A DNA stretch of 6,693 nucleotides. Origin: Syntrophaceae bacterium UBA5744. GTDB taxonomy: Bacteria; Desulfobacterota; Syntrophia; Syntrophales; UBA2192. Within the stretch, counting starts at the first letter, position 1, and each line of letters opens with the position of its first letter. A model generated the notes under the pieces. That model was not told the origin of the DNA and did not search any database. It saw only the letters and a program-made list of their open reading frames with translations. Location of the stretch: contig DIFQ01000131.1 in NCBI GenBank assembly GCA_002419215.1, positions 679-7,371 of the forward strand, in the 5' to 3' direction. Position numbers and translations under genes: made by a program. Below, piece by piece: positions 1 through 5,791 of this stretch.

Positions 1-26
1 TCCGATCTTCTTAACTTCCGATCTTC
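1..26. repeat. CTTCC/GATCTTC short tandem repeat at window edge
   Basis: The ten bases TCCGATCTTC occur at 1-10 and again at 17-26, separated by TTAACT. The stretch is pyrimidine-rich and resembles the CTTCCTAACTTC units at 1544-1578 and, in opposite orientation, the GAAGTT units at 6595-6625. It lies just upstream of the hydrolase start and probably continues beyond the window. Its function is unknown; it may be one arm of a hairpin like the one at 1496-1578. Confidence 0.5.
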
Positions 27-35
27 GGTATTTTC

Positions 36-845
36 ATGGTCTCCTCCGCCCTTCGAGCGATTGCCATCTCCATCACGGGGGTTCTCGCCTTGATGTTCTT
101 CCTGCAGTCGCGGCTCGTCTATTTCCCCGACGGGCAGATCATCGCCACGCCGCAGGACAGGGGGCTCGCCTACGAGGAGGTCTCCTTCGATGCCGCCGAC
201 GGCGTGCAGCTTGCGGCCTGGTACGTGCCGGCCGAGGCCAACCGGGGGATCGTCCTCTTCAGCCACGGCAATGGCGGGAACATCTCCTACAATCTCCCCT
301 TCGTCGAGATCCTGCATCGCGTGGGGCTCTCCACGTTCGTCTACGATTACAGGGGCTACGGCCGGAGCAAAGGGAAACCCTCCGAAGAAGGAACCTACAG
401 CGATGTGGCCGGGGCCTGGCGCTACCTGACGGAAACCCGGAAGATCCCCGCCGGGCAGATCCTGCTCTATGGCCAGTCGCTCGGAGGCCCCATCGCCGCA
501 AAACTCGCCCGGGAGAAAACGCCCGCGGCCCTCATCCTGGACTCCTCTTTCACGAGCTTCGTCGACATCGCGGGGCACCACTACCCCTTTCTTCCCGTGC
601 GGTGGCTGGCGCGCTTCGAGTACAACACGATCGAACACGTCCGCAACGTCCGGTGCCCCGTGCTGGTCATCCACAGCGCCGACGACGAGATCACGCCCTT
701 CAGCCAGGGAGTTGCGCTCTACGAGGCGGCGCCGGAGCCAAAGTCCTTCGTCAAGCTCCAGGGCGGGCACAATGACGCCCTGTTTCTTTCGGCCGGGCAA
801 TACCGGGAAGGGGTCGACGGGTTCCTGAAAAAAATCGGGCGGTAG
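36..845 (+). CDS. Membrane-anchored alpha/beta hydrolase (BEM46/YqkD-like serine hydrolase)
   Basis: The 269-residue product has an N-terminal hydrophobic segment (about residues 7-25) that should anchor it in the inner membrane or act as an uncleaved signal, followed by an alpha/beta-hydrolase fold. Visible motifs are the oxyanion-loop HGNGGN (77-82), DYRGYGRS (104-111), the nucleophile elbow GQSLGG with Ser148, the acid in HSADDE (probably Asp217) and GGHND with His245, giving a complete catalytic triad. Length and motif order match the BEM46/YqkD group of small membrane-tethered hydrolases; their natural substrates are mostly undefined, so no substrate is assigned. ATG at 36 gives a sensible anchor, but no good Shine-Dalgarno sequence precedes it, and the upstream bases are a short repeat. 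The methyltransferase gene follows after 29 nt and may be co-transcribed. The fold is sure; the precise role is not known. Confidence 0.9.
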   Translation: MVSSALRAIAISITGVLALMFFLQSRLVYFPDGQIIATPQDRGLAYEEVSFDAADGVQLAAWYVPAEANRGIVLFSHGNGGNISYNLPFVEILHRVGLSTFVYDYRGYGRSKGKPSEEGTYSDVAGAWRYLTETRKIPAGQILLYGQSLGGPIAAKLAREKTPAALILDSSFTSFVDIAGHHYPFLPVRWLARFEYNTIEHVRNVRCPVLVIHSADDEITPFSQGVALYEAAPEPKSFVKLQGGHNDALFLSAGQYREGVDGFLKKIGR

Positions 846-874
846 ACGGCCTGAACGGGCGGCACTTTTCGTGC

Positions 875-1519
875 ATGGCCTCGGGCATGCAGGTCACCCC
901 GCAACGGATACTCCGGGCTGCCGGGAACCGGGCCGAGGTTGCCTTCCGGTTCCTCATGAGGCTGTTTCTGCCCTTCGACCCGTGGCATCGCATGCCGCTG
1001 GCCGCCAAGGATTATGCCGTCGGCATCATTGAACACCTGAATTCCCTTCCTCGAAATCGTCGCGGGCGCGTGGCGGACATCGGGTGCGGCCTCGGGGACA
1101 TCCTGCTCAACCTTGCCTTCAATGAACGCCTCGGCCTCGACATCGACCCGGCCGTTCTGAAAGGCGCCGAAATCGTCCGTCTGACGCATTTCAAGGGCCA
1201 AGCCCGCTTTAGCGTGTACTCGTTTCCCGGGGATGGGTTGGACGGCGGCTTCGACGCCATGATCATGGTGAACTGGCCTCATGCCTTTCCACCGGATCTT
1301 TTAAAAACCGGAATAAACCGAATCTTCCGGAACCACGTTAATCCCGGCGGCTGCCTCATCATCGACACGGTTTCGAAAGACGGCTACCCCTATTGCCACG
1401 CGGCAGAATTCCTGCTTGGCGATCTCGGAGGCGTCGCGGAACAGATCGGCGTCTACCCTTGCGGCAGGCGGGTGTGGAAGGTGACGAAAGGACTGGAAGC
1501 GAGGAAGAGCGGAAGATAG
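875..1519 (+). CDS. Class I SAM-dependent methyltransferase
   Basis: The 214-residue protein has a Rossmann-type methyltransferase core. Motif I is DIGCGLGD (68-75), the acidic strand-2 end is LGLDID (86-91), the strand-4 region is FDAMIMVNWPHAF (126-138), and NPGGCLIID (156-164) resembles the post-core motif. The first 60 residues are partly helical and may cover the substrate. The acceptor cannot be deduced; small-molecule or lipid targets are as likely as protein. The start is uncertain: ATG 875 has no clear ribosome-binding site, and ATG 887 is an in-frame alternative. The gene lies 29 nt after the hydrolase. Its last codons (the EARKSGR tail) fall inside the GGAAG repeat block at 1496-1530, so the C-terminus appears to be repeat-derived and the stop codon TAG (1517-1519) lies within the repeat. 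Confidence 0.85.
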   Translation: MASGMQVTPQRILRAAGNRAEVAFRFLMRLFLPFDPWHRMPLAAKDYAVGIIEHLNSLPRNRRGRVADIGCGLGDILLNLAFNERLGLDIDPAVLKGAEIVRLTHFKGQARFSVYSFPGDGLDGGFDAMIMVNWPHAFPPDLLKTGINRIFRNHVNPGGCLIIDTVSKDGYPYCHAAEFLLGDLGGVAEQIGVYPCGRRVWKVTKGLEARKSGR

Positions 1520-1578
1520 GAAGAGAGGAACGCAGTGGAATTTTTCCTAACTTCCTGGCTTCCTAACTTCGTAGCTTC
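1496..1578. repeat. Imperfect 35-nt inverted repeat of GGAAG/CTTCC units, possible bidirectional terminator
   Basis: The left arm (1496-1530) is purine-rich, with GGAAG- or GAAG-type units spaced about 7-8 nt apart. The right arm (1544-1578) is pyrimidine-rich CTTCC. Comparing the left arm with the reverse complement of the right gives 26 matches in 35 aligned positions without gaps, with a 13-nt loop (1531-1543). The GGAAG cores pair while the spacer bases between them differ. It lies between convergent genes (methyltransferase on plus, lipoproteins on minus), so an RNA hairpin ending transcription in both directions is plausible. Related units occur at both window ends. Confidence 0.6.
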
Positions 1579-1645
1579 ACGAACAACGGGCGACCACTAA
1601 CAGCAAGGGCGGATAACCCGGAAGAAACATCCGCTGTGCAGGCGG

Positions 1646-1978
1646 CTACCGCGTGGGCCCCCACATCTCCCGTCGCTCCCAGTAGGACTTTCTCTCCCAG
1701 ATATTCCGCAGGCCGATCTCGTGCTGGACATCCTTCATCCGCTGCCTGAGGTCGCCGAGGTAGACCTCGCCGGACATGCCCCCCGGGGCGGCTTCGTCCG
1801 ACCCGACGTGCACCATTTCGTCTTCCAGCCGGTCCTGATAACGGATCAGTTCGGCCTTGGACATCAGCTTGTAGTCCGCCGCAAGGACACCCTCTGTGTA
1901 GAGACGCTGCGGGGCAGCGCACCCTCCCAGCGCAACCGGGATGAGCGCCAGGGCCACGATGACCATTCGCCAGGGCAT
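1646..1978 (-). CDS. Small lipoprotein of unknown function, paralogue of its upstream neighbour
   Basis: The 110-residue product starts with a hydrophobic signal and a lipobox, ALGGC, with predicted lipidated Cys20, so it should be a lipid-anchored envelope protein. The mature part is charged and helical, with a short run rich in W, R and E at the C-terminus. I do not recognise the family. It aligns with the protein encoded just upstream (2009-2344): Y-T-E-G-V-L-A-A-D-Y here against Y-K-E-G-P-L-A-T-D-Y, then M/L-S-K, an R-Y-x-x-R helix, A-P-G-G/P-P-G-G and E-x-Y-L-x-D-L. A ribosome-binding site (AAGGAGAG on the minus strand, core at 1992-1988) sits 9 nt before ATG 1978. The gene starts 30 nt after the stop of the upstream paralogue, so the two probably form an operon. 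The ORF on the other strand here is a shadow: the lipobox, ribosome-binding site and paralogy all support minus. Confidence 0.82.
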   Translation of the reverse strand: MPWRMVIVALALIPVALGGCAAPQRLYTEGVLAADYKLMSKAELIRYQDRLEDEMVHVGSDEAAPGGMSGEVYLGDLRQRMKDVQHEIGLRNIWERKSYWERREMWGPTR

Positions 1979-2008
1979 GTTGCCGCTCTCCTTTTCTCCG
2001 GGACAGGC

Positions 2009-2344
2009 TCACGGCAGGGGACGCTGCAACTCCAGGCTCCGCCGGCGCTCGTCCTGCCGCAGGATCTCGCGCCCGGCAATTTCCGTCCTGACCGCATAGC
2101 GCCTGGACTCGAGGTCCGCGAGATAGGCCTCACGCGGGACGCCTCCGGGAGGAGCGGCCCCTTTTTCGATTCGCGCGATCTCCTCGTCGATCCGGGCGGC
2201 GTACCGATCGAGGTCCTCCTTCGAAAGCGTCCGGTAATCCGTTGCCAGCGGTCCTTCCTTGTAGGAAAGCGACGGGGCACACCCCGTGGTCGACAGGAAC
2301 AGGGCGGCAACACACAGCAAAGCAGCGACAATTCTGTACGACAT
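2009..2344 (-). CDS. Small lipoprotein of unknown function, first gene of a tandem pair
   Basis: The chosen start, ATG 2344, gives 111 residues and is preceded by AAGGAG on the minus strand with good spacing; a longer frame reaching 2449 would place a basic, non-signal sequence in front and is rejected. Residues 1-21 form a signal peptide ending in STTGC with predicted lipidated Cys22; the lipobox is slightly atypical because Thr, not Leu, is at -3. The mature protein is hydrophilic and probably helical: S-Y-K-E-G-P-L-A-T-D-Y (27-37), then SKEDLDRYAARIDEEI (41-56), PPGG (65-68) and EAYLADLESRR (72-82). The same pattern recurs in the protein at 1646-1978, so the pair arose by tandem duplication. 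The family is not recognised. It is transcribed divergently from the selenoprotein gene, with a promoter candidate at 2388-2416. Confidence 0.82.
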   Translation of the reverse strand: MSYRIVAALLCVAALFLSTTGCAPSLSYKEGPLATDYRTLSKEDLDRYAARIDEEIARIEKGAAPPGGVPREAYLADLESRRYAVRTEIAGREILRQDERRRSLELQRPLP

Positions 2345-2387
2345 GCTCTTTCTCCTTGTGCGGCGGGTGGATTGATTTGTCCTATAT

Positions 2388-2416
2388 AGGATAAGGCCCC
2401 TTCTCGACCTTTTCAA
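2388..2416 (-). promoter_or_regulatory. Candidate sigma70-type promoter for the lipoprotein pair
   Basis: Reading the minus strand, TTGAAA (2416-2411) and TATCCT (2393-2388) are separated by exactly 17 nt, giving a 5' leader of roughly 35-40 nt before ATG 2344. The -10 element partly overlaps a perfect palindrome CCTATATAGG (2381-2390), which would lie around the transcription start. The match is by eye only. Confidence 0.45.
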
Positions 2417-2452
2417 GGGTTGTCGCCAAAAGAAAACCGTTGGCAACAACCC
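2417..2452. repeat. 13-bp inverted repeat between divergent promoters, candidate operator
   Basis: The left arm GGGTTGTCGCCAA (2417-2429) and right arm TTGGCAACAACCC (2440-2452) are complementary at 12 of 13 positions, with a 10-nt spacer (2430-2439). The left arm directly abuts the minus-strand -35 candidate, and the right arm contains the plus-strand -35 candidate. This position suggests a regulator-binding site controlling both directions. No T-run follows either arm, so a terminator is less likely. Confidence 0.55.
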
Positions 2453-2469
2453 GTCAAACAGTGTAAATT
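2440..2469 (+). promoter_or_regulatory. Candidate promoter for the selenoprotein operon
   Basis: TTGGCA (2440-2445) and TAAATT (2464-2469) are separated by 18 nt; a TG dinucleotide directly precedes the -10. Transcription would start near 2476, leaving a leader of about 50 nt. The -35 lies inside the right arm of the inverted repeat, so binding there could block or aid RNA polymerase. The -10 match is modest. Confidence 0.35.
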
Positions 2470-2526
2470 GCTCGCTGTGATCTTTATACCCCCGTTTTGA
2501 ACAACAGCAGAAGAAAGGTTCCGGAC

Positions 2527-4146
2527 ATGAAAGCGAAGCCGATCCTCACCGCATTGCTTGCGGCACTCCTTTCTCTTGTCGCCCTGGCCGGTTGGTCCGC
2601 ACCTCCGTCGTCGGTCGAGCAGGTGCCCCGCCTGACAAAGGACACCGTCAAGGAGCTGCTCGGGAAGCCCGACGTCGTCATCGTGGACATCCGCTACATC
2701 AGGCAGTACGAGCAAAGCGACAAGAAGATCCCCGGCGCCGTGTTCGTCCAGCCGGAAAACTTCGATGAATTCGTAAAGAATCACCCCAAAAAGGACGCGA
2801 CCTACGTCCTCTACTGAGCCTGACCCCAGGAGTACACGGCCGCCCGGGGGGCGGTTGAACTTGCCAAGCGGGGATACACGAAGGTCTACGCCCTGACGGG
2901 CGGTTGGAATGACTGGGTCAAGGCCAACTACCCAACGGAAAAGAAGGCAGTTGCGTCGGCGAAACTCTGCGTCGTCTGTCACACGGCCATGACACCCGGA
3001 ATCGTGTCGGACTGGAAGCTCAGCAAGCACAGCCAGAAGGGGGTCGACTGCGCAGTCTGCCACGGGGACAAGCACTTCTCCCCCGAGACGGTCGCCCTGG
3101 CCGAGATCCCGACGCCCGAGCGCTGCGCGTACTGCCACGGCAACCAGGTCAAGCAGTTCAAGGACGGAAAGCACGCAAAGGCATGGGCCGTCTTGAAGGC
3201 CATGCCCACCTTCCACATGCAGCCCATGGCCCTGATGGACGGCATGAAGGGCTGCGGCGGATGCCACAAGATCGGGATCAAAACGGACGTCGAGATCAAG
3301 GAACTCAGAAAGCAGGGCGGACAGTTCGGGGTTGCCTCCTGCGATTCCTGCCACACCCGGCACGTTTTCTCCAAGAAGGAGGCCCTGCAGCCCCAGGCGT
3401 GCCAGACCTGCCACATGGGCATCGACCACCCCCAGTGGGAGATGTACTCCTCCTCCAAGCACGGGGTGCGCTACCTGCTGAAGCAAAACGGCGTCCTGCC
3501 CGAAAGCGCCGCGGCCCCCACCTGCCAGAGCTGCCACATGACGAGCGGCAACCACGGTGTCCGCACGGCCTGGGGGTTCGTGGCCGTCAGGCTCCCCATG
3601 CCGCAGGACCCGAAGTGGGCCGCCGACCGGGCGACGATCATAAAGGGCCTGGGGGCCCTGGACCCGTCCGGGAAGCCGACGGCGCGTCTCGGCGTTCTCA
3701 AGGACCTGGACGTCTTTCGGACGACCCAGGAGGACTGGCAGAAGGAACGGGACCGGATGTTTGCCAACTGCCGGCAATGCCACTCGCCGAATTTTGCCAG
3801 GGGCGAACTCGAAAAGGGCGACATGATGATCCGCGAGGCGGACCGCCTGCTCGCCGAAGCCATCGAGATCGTGGCAGGGCTTTACAAGGACCGGATCATC
3901 CGGAAGTCGGACTATTACGCCTATCCCTATCCCGATCTTCTGGCGTTCCATGACGCCCCGACGTCGATCGAGCAGAAGCTCTACCTCATGTTCCTGGAGC
4001 ACCGGATGCGGACGTTCCAGGGCACCTTCCACGCCAACCCCGACTACGCCCTGTGGTACGGCTGGAGCAAGATGGTCTCGGACATCACGGAGATCCGCAA
4101 GATGGCAGCGGATCTGCGAAACGGAAAGAAGGGCAAGCGGAGATAG
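2527..4146 (+). CDS. Selenocysteine-containing rhodanese fused to a HAO-like octaheme cytochrome c (two in-frame UGA)
   Basis: Read as one frame with UGA at codons 97 and 99 taken as selenocysteine, the product is 539 residues. Residues 1-25 form a Sec-type signal peptide, so the protein acts in the periplasm or outside. Residues about 30-138 are a rhodanese domain: VVIVDIRYIRQYE, KIPGAVFVQP, then YVLY-U-A-U-PQEYTAARG, and GYTKVYALTGGWNDW. The U positions match the cysteines of the known Y-C-x-C-P-x-E rhodanese motif; U97 takes the catalytic Cys place. Eight CxxCH sites follow, beginning at residues 148, 175, 200, 243, 272, 292, 333 and 415. The helical C-terminus (TSIEQKLYLMFLEHRMR, HANPDY, WYGWSKM) resembles the hydroxylamine oxidoreductase (HAO) family; Tyr507 in NPDY might correspond to the haem-crosslinking Tyr of HAO, which needs alignment. 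GAAAGG (2513-2518) lies 8 nt before ATG 2527. If translation began anew at ATG 2989, the protein would lose its signal peptide and first haem site, and no ribosome-binding site is there. The in vivo reaction is unknown; sulfur or selenium transfer coupled to electron flow is inference. Confidence 0.85.
2815..2823 (+). other. Two UGA codons predicted as selenocysteine (U97-A-U99)
   Basis: TGA at 2815-2817 and at 2821-2823 flank one Ala codon. Both are in frame with the rhodanese upstream and with the remaining rhodanese and the cytochrome downstream, and both fall on normally cysteine positions of the Y-C-x-C-P motif. A single TGA could be a mutation; two at exactly the two motif cysteines, with an intact frame on both sides, strongly favour recoding. 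TGA is an ordinary stop for other genes in the window. Confidence 0.82.
2837..2857 (+). promoter_or_regulatory. Candidate bacterial SECIS stem-loop
   Basis: CGGCCGCCC (2837-2845) pairs with GGGCGGTTG (2849-2857) in a 9-bp stem with two G-U pairs and a GGG apical loop (2846-2848). The loop begins 28 nt after the first UGA and 22 nt after the second. Bacterial SECIS elements lie within the coding region shortly downstream of the UGA and carry a G at the start of the apical loop, which this hairpin does. One element could serve both UGAs. The GC-rich sequence could also pair in other registers, so folding should be computed. Confidence 0.6.
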
Positions 4147-4167
4147 TCTCCGGGGAAGGGACAGGTG

Positions 4168-4491
4168 ATGCGGGTGTGCGGGATCAAACGGTGTCAGGGC
4201 TTGAAGGCCCTTGTTTGCATCCTGCCTCTGGCAGGCCTGTTCATGATGGCAGGGTGCAGCGGAACGACCTATTTCTGTGAAAACGGAAAAATCATCAAGG
4301 CGAGAGACCAATTGAGCCACGAAAAGGTCGTCATCGACTTGGGCGAAGGGGACATCATCCTGCCCCGGGTTCCTGCTGCCGAGGGATCGAAGTTCAGCGA
4401 CGGGAGGAGAACCTTCTGGTTCAAGGGGGATGAGCTCACGGCCGAGGTCGGCGGGAAGTACCCCTATGGCCGTTGCGTACTGCAAAAGTGA
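4168..4491 (+). CDS. MliC-family small lipoprotein (putative C-type lysozyme inhibitor domain)
   Basis: Starting at ATG 4168, the product has 107 residues; GTG 4165 just before it is a possible alternative, and GGGAAGGG (ending at 4160) is a fair ribosome-binding site. Residues 1-29 form a signal peptide with lipobox MAGC, lipidated Cys30. The mature part shows the MliC pattern: TYFC near its start (Cys37), a strand with KVVIDL, LPRVPAAEGSKFSDG (65-79), FWFKGDE (83-89) and a final GRC (Cys103); the two cysteines would form the family's disulfide. MliC proteins bind and inhibit C-type lysozyme in the envelope; whether this protein does so is inference. The gene begins 21 nt after the selenoprotein stop and ends just before a strong terminator, so it is probably the last gene of that operon. 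Confidence 0.8.
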   Translation: MRVCGIKRCQGLKALVCILPLAGLFMMAGCSGTTYFCENGKIIKARDQLSHEKVVIDLGEGDIILPRVPAAEGSKFSDGRRTFWFKGDELTAEVGGKYPYGRCVLQK

Positions 4492-4528
4492 TCGGCAACA
4501 ATCCGTATTTTTATCACACCATGCTTGT

Positions 4529-4558
4529 AAAGGCGCCCCTCATTCCGGGCGCCTTTTT
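4529..4558 (+). terminator. Rho-independent terminator after the selenoprotein operon
   Basis: AGGCGCCC (4531-4538) pairs with GGGCGCCT (4547-4554) around an 8-nt loop, followed by T residues to 4558; two A-T pairs can extend the stem. It lies about 40 nt after the MliC-like stop codon and separates this operon from msrAB. Confidence 0.9.
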
Positions 4559-4584
4559 CTATTCGCCGGCTGCACACCCTCCCC

Positions 4585-4613
4585 TTTACAAACAGGTTCC
4601 CCAACCTCATATT
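4585..4613 (+). promoter_or_regulatory. Candidate promoter for msrAB
   Basis: TTTACA (4585-4590) and CATATT (4608-4613) are 17 nt apart, shortly after the terminator. An alternative -10, TATTAA (4610-4615), would leave a 19-nt spacer. The leader to ATG 4691 would be roughly 70 nt. Its position makes sense because msrAB needs its own promoter after the terminator, but the match is by eye. Confidence 0.4.
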
Positions 4614-4690
4614 AACAAACAGAAGGGGGAAGGGTAGTGGCACCGGGGTGCCGGAGCACGGAAAACACAGCCAACGAAGGGATGAATCCC

Positions 4691-5704
4691 ATGACAAAAG
4701 AATCTCAGAACCAGAAGGTCGCCACTTTTGCCGGCGGCTGTTTCTGGTGCACGGAATCGGACTTCAAGAAAGTGCCCGGCGTCCTGAAGGTCGTCTCGGG
4801 ATACACGGGCGGCAAGAAGGAAAACCCCACCTACGAGGAGGTTTGTTCCGGCCGGACGGGCCACCTGGAGGCCGTCCAAATCTATTACGACCCGGCAGAG
4901 ATCACCTACGGCCAGCTCCTCGACATCTTCTGGCGGCACATCGACCCCACGGATGAAGGCGGGCAGTTCGTCGACCGGGGCTCGCAGTATCGAAGCGCCG
5001 TTTTCTACCACGACGAGGAGCAGAAAGGGCTCGCCGAAAAATCACGCGACGCCCTGGCCAAATCGGCGAAGTTCGCCAGGCCTGTCGCAACGGAAATTCT
5101 CCCCCTCACGACGTTTTACGAGGCCGAGGACTACCACCAGGACTTCTACCGGAAGAGCCCCCAGCGATACCGGTTCTACCGGTCCAGTTCGGGCCGCGAC
5201 TCGTTCCTGAAAAAGACCTGGGGCGATGACAAGCCCAAGGCCGCCGAGCCGGCTGCAAAATCCTGGTCAAAACCCGACGAAGCCGCCCTGAAACGGAAGC
5301 TCACCCCGCTGCAGTATGAGGTCACGCAGAAAGAAAGCACGGAGCCGCCTTTCAGGAACGAGTATCACGACAACAAGCGCGAGGGAATCTACGTGGACAT
5401 CGTCTCGGGCGAGCCCCTGTTCAGTTCTCTGGACAAGTACGAATCGGGGACGGGCTGGCCGAGCTTCACGAAACCGCTCGAGCCGGGCAATGTCGTCGAG
5501 CGGACGGACAAGAGCCTTTTCATGGTCCGCACGGAAGTCCGCAGCCGGCATGGGGATTCCCACCTCGGACACGTTTTCCCCGACGGGCCCGCGCCGACGG
5601 GGCAGCGCTTCTGCATGAACTCGGCGGCCCTTCGATTCATCCCGAAAGAGGATCTTCACAAAGAGGGCTACGGGGAGTATCTGAAGCTGTTCGAAAAGCC
5701 GTGA
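4691..5704 (+). CDS. msrAB: Bifunctional peptide methionine sulfoxide reductase MsrA-MsrB
   Basis: The enzyme reduces both S- and R-sulfoxides of methionine in oxidised proteins. The MsrA domain (about residues 9-165 of 337) carries GGCFWC with catalytic Cys17, GYTGG (37-41), CSGRTGH with Cys52, and YHQDFY. A charged, Ala- and Lys-rich linker (about 175-200) leads to the MsrB domain (about 203-325): GIYVDIVSGEPLF, SGTGWPSF, RSRHGDSHLGHVF and RFCMNS with catalytic Cys308. The MsrB half lacks the zinc CxxC pairs and has Thr254 in GTGWPSF where many MsrBs carry a resolving Cys; the only four cysteines are 17, 20, 52 and 308. ATG 4691 is chosen because GAAGGG lies 9 nt before it; GTG 4637 and ATG 4682 are weaker. 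There is no signal peptide, so it is cytoplasmic. Confidence 0.95.
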   Translation: MTKESQNQKVATFAGGCFWCTESDFKKVPGVLKVVSGYTGGKKENPTYEEVCSGRTGHLEAVQIYYDPAEITYGQLLDIFWRHIDPTDEGGQFVDRGSQYRSAVFYHDEEQKGLAEKSRDALAKSAKFARPVATEILPLTTFYEAEDYHQDFYRKSPQRYRFYRSSSGRDSFLKKTWGDDKPKAAEPAAKSWSKPDEAALKRKLTPLQYEVTQKESTEPPFRNEYHDNKREGIYVDIVSGEPLFSSLDKYESGTGWPSFTKPLEPGNVVERTDKSLFMVRTEVRSRHGDSHLGHVFPDGPAPTGQRFCMNSAALRFIPKEDLHKEGYGEYLKLFEKP

Positions 5705-5791
5705 CGAGGTGAAAAGAAAAAATACAGGTTGAATGGCGGGGCACAAATCGGTTATCCATCGGACGTTACAAATCCGTTCGAGGAGGGGGAA

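Noticed and set aside
1..26. Sequencing-adapter remnant (CTTCCGATCT resembles an Illumina adapter end)
   Set aside because: The preceding bases do not match the adapter, the unit occurs twice, and it fits the CTTCC repeat family seen at 1544-1578; still worth a read check because it is at the window edge.
1721..2389. Plus-strand open frame of 222 codons over the lipoprotein pair
   Set aside because: The minus-strand genes have lipoboxes, ribosome-binding sites and clear similarity to each other; the plus frame has none of these.
2815..2823. The two TGAs as ordinary inactivating mutations (pseudogene)
   Set aside because: Both fall on the two motif cysteines, the frame is intact for more than 440 codons afterwards, and a SECIS-like hairpin follows. 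A pseudogene would be expected to carry damage elsewhere.
2989..4146. Independent cytochrome gene starting at ATG 2989
   Set aside because: It would lack a signal peptide and the first CxxCH (residues 148-152 of the fusion), and no ribosome-binding site precedes this ATG.
2413..4485. Long minus-strand open frame of 690 codons across the selenoprotein gene
   Set aside because: It is antisense to a frame with a signal peptide, rhodanese motifs and eight CxxCH sites; its translation has no recognisable domain and is typical of GC-rich shadow frames.
4494..4501. GGCAACAA, an echo of the right arm of the 2417-2452 inverted repeat
   Set aside because: Only eight bases match, there is no second arm, and it lies just after a stop codon; most likely chance.
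5729..5758. Promoter for hisF with TTGAAT and a TATCCA-like -10
   Set aside because: The -10 match is poor, so it is mentioned only in the hisF entry; hisF may also be read from msrAB.
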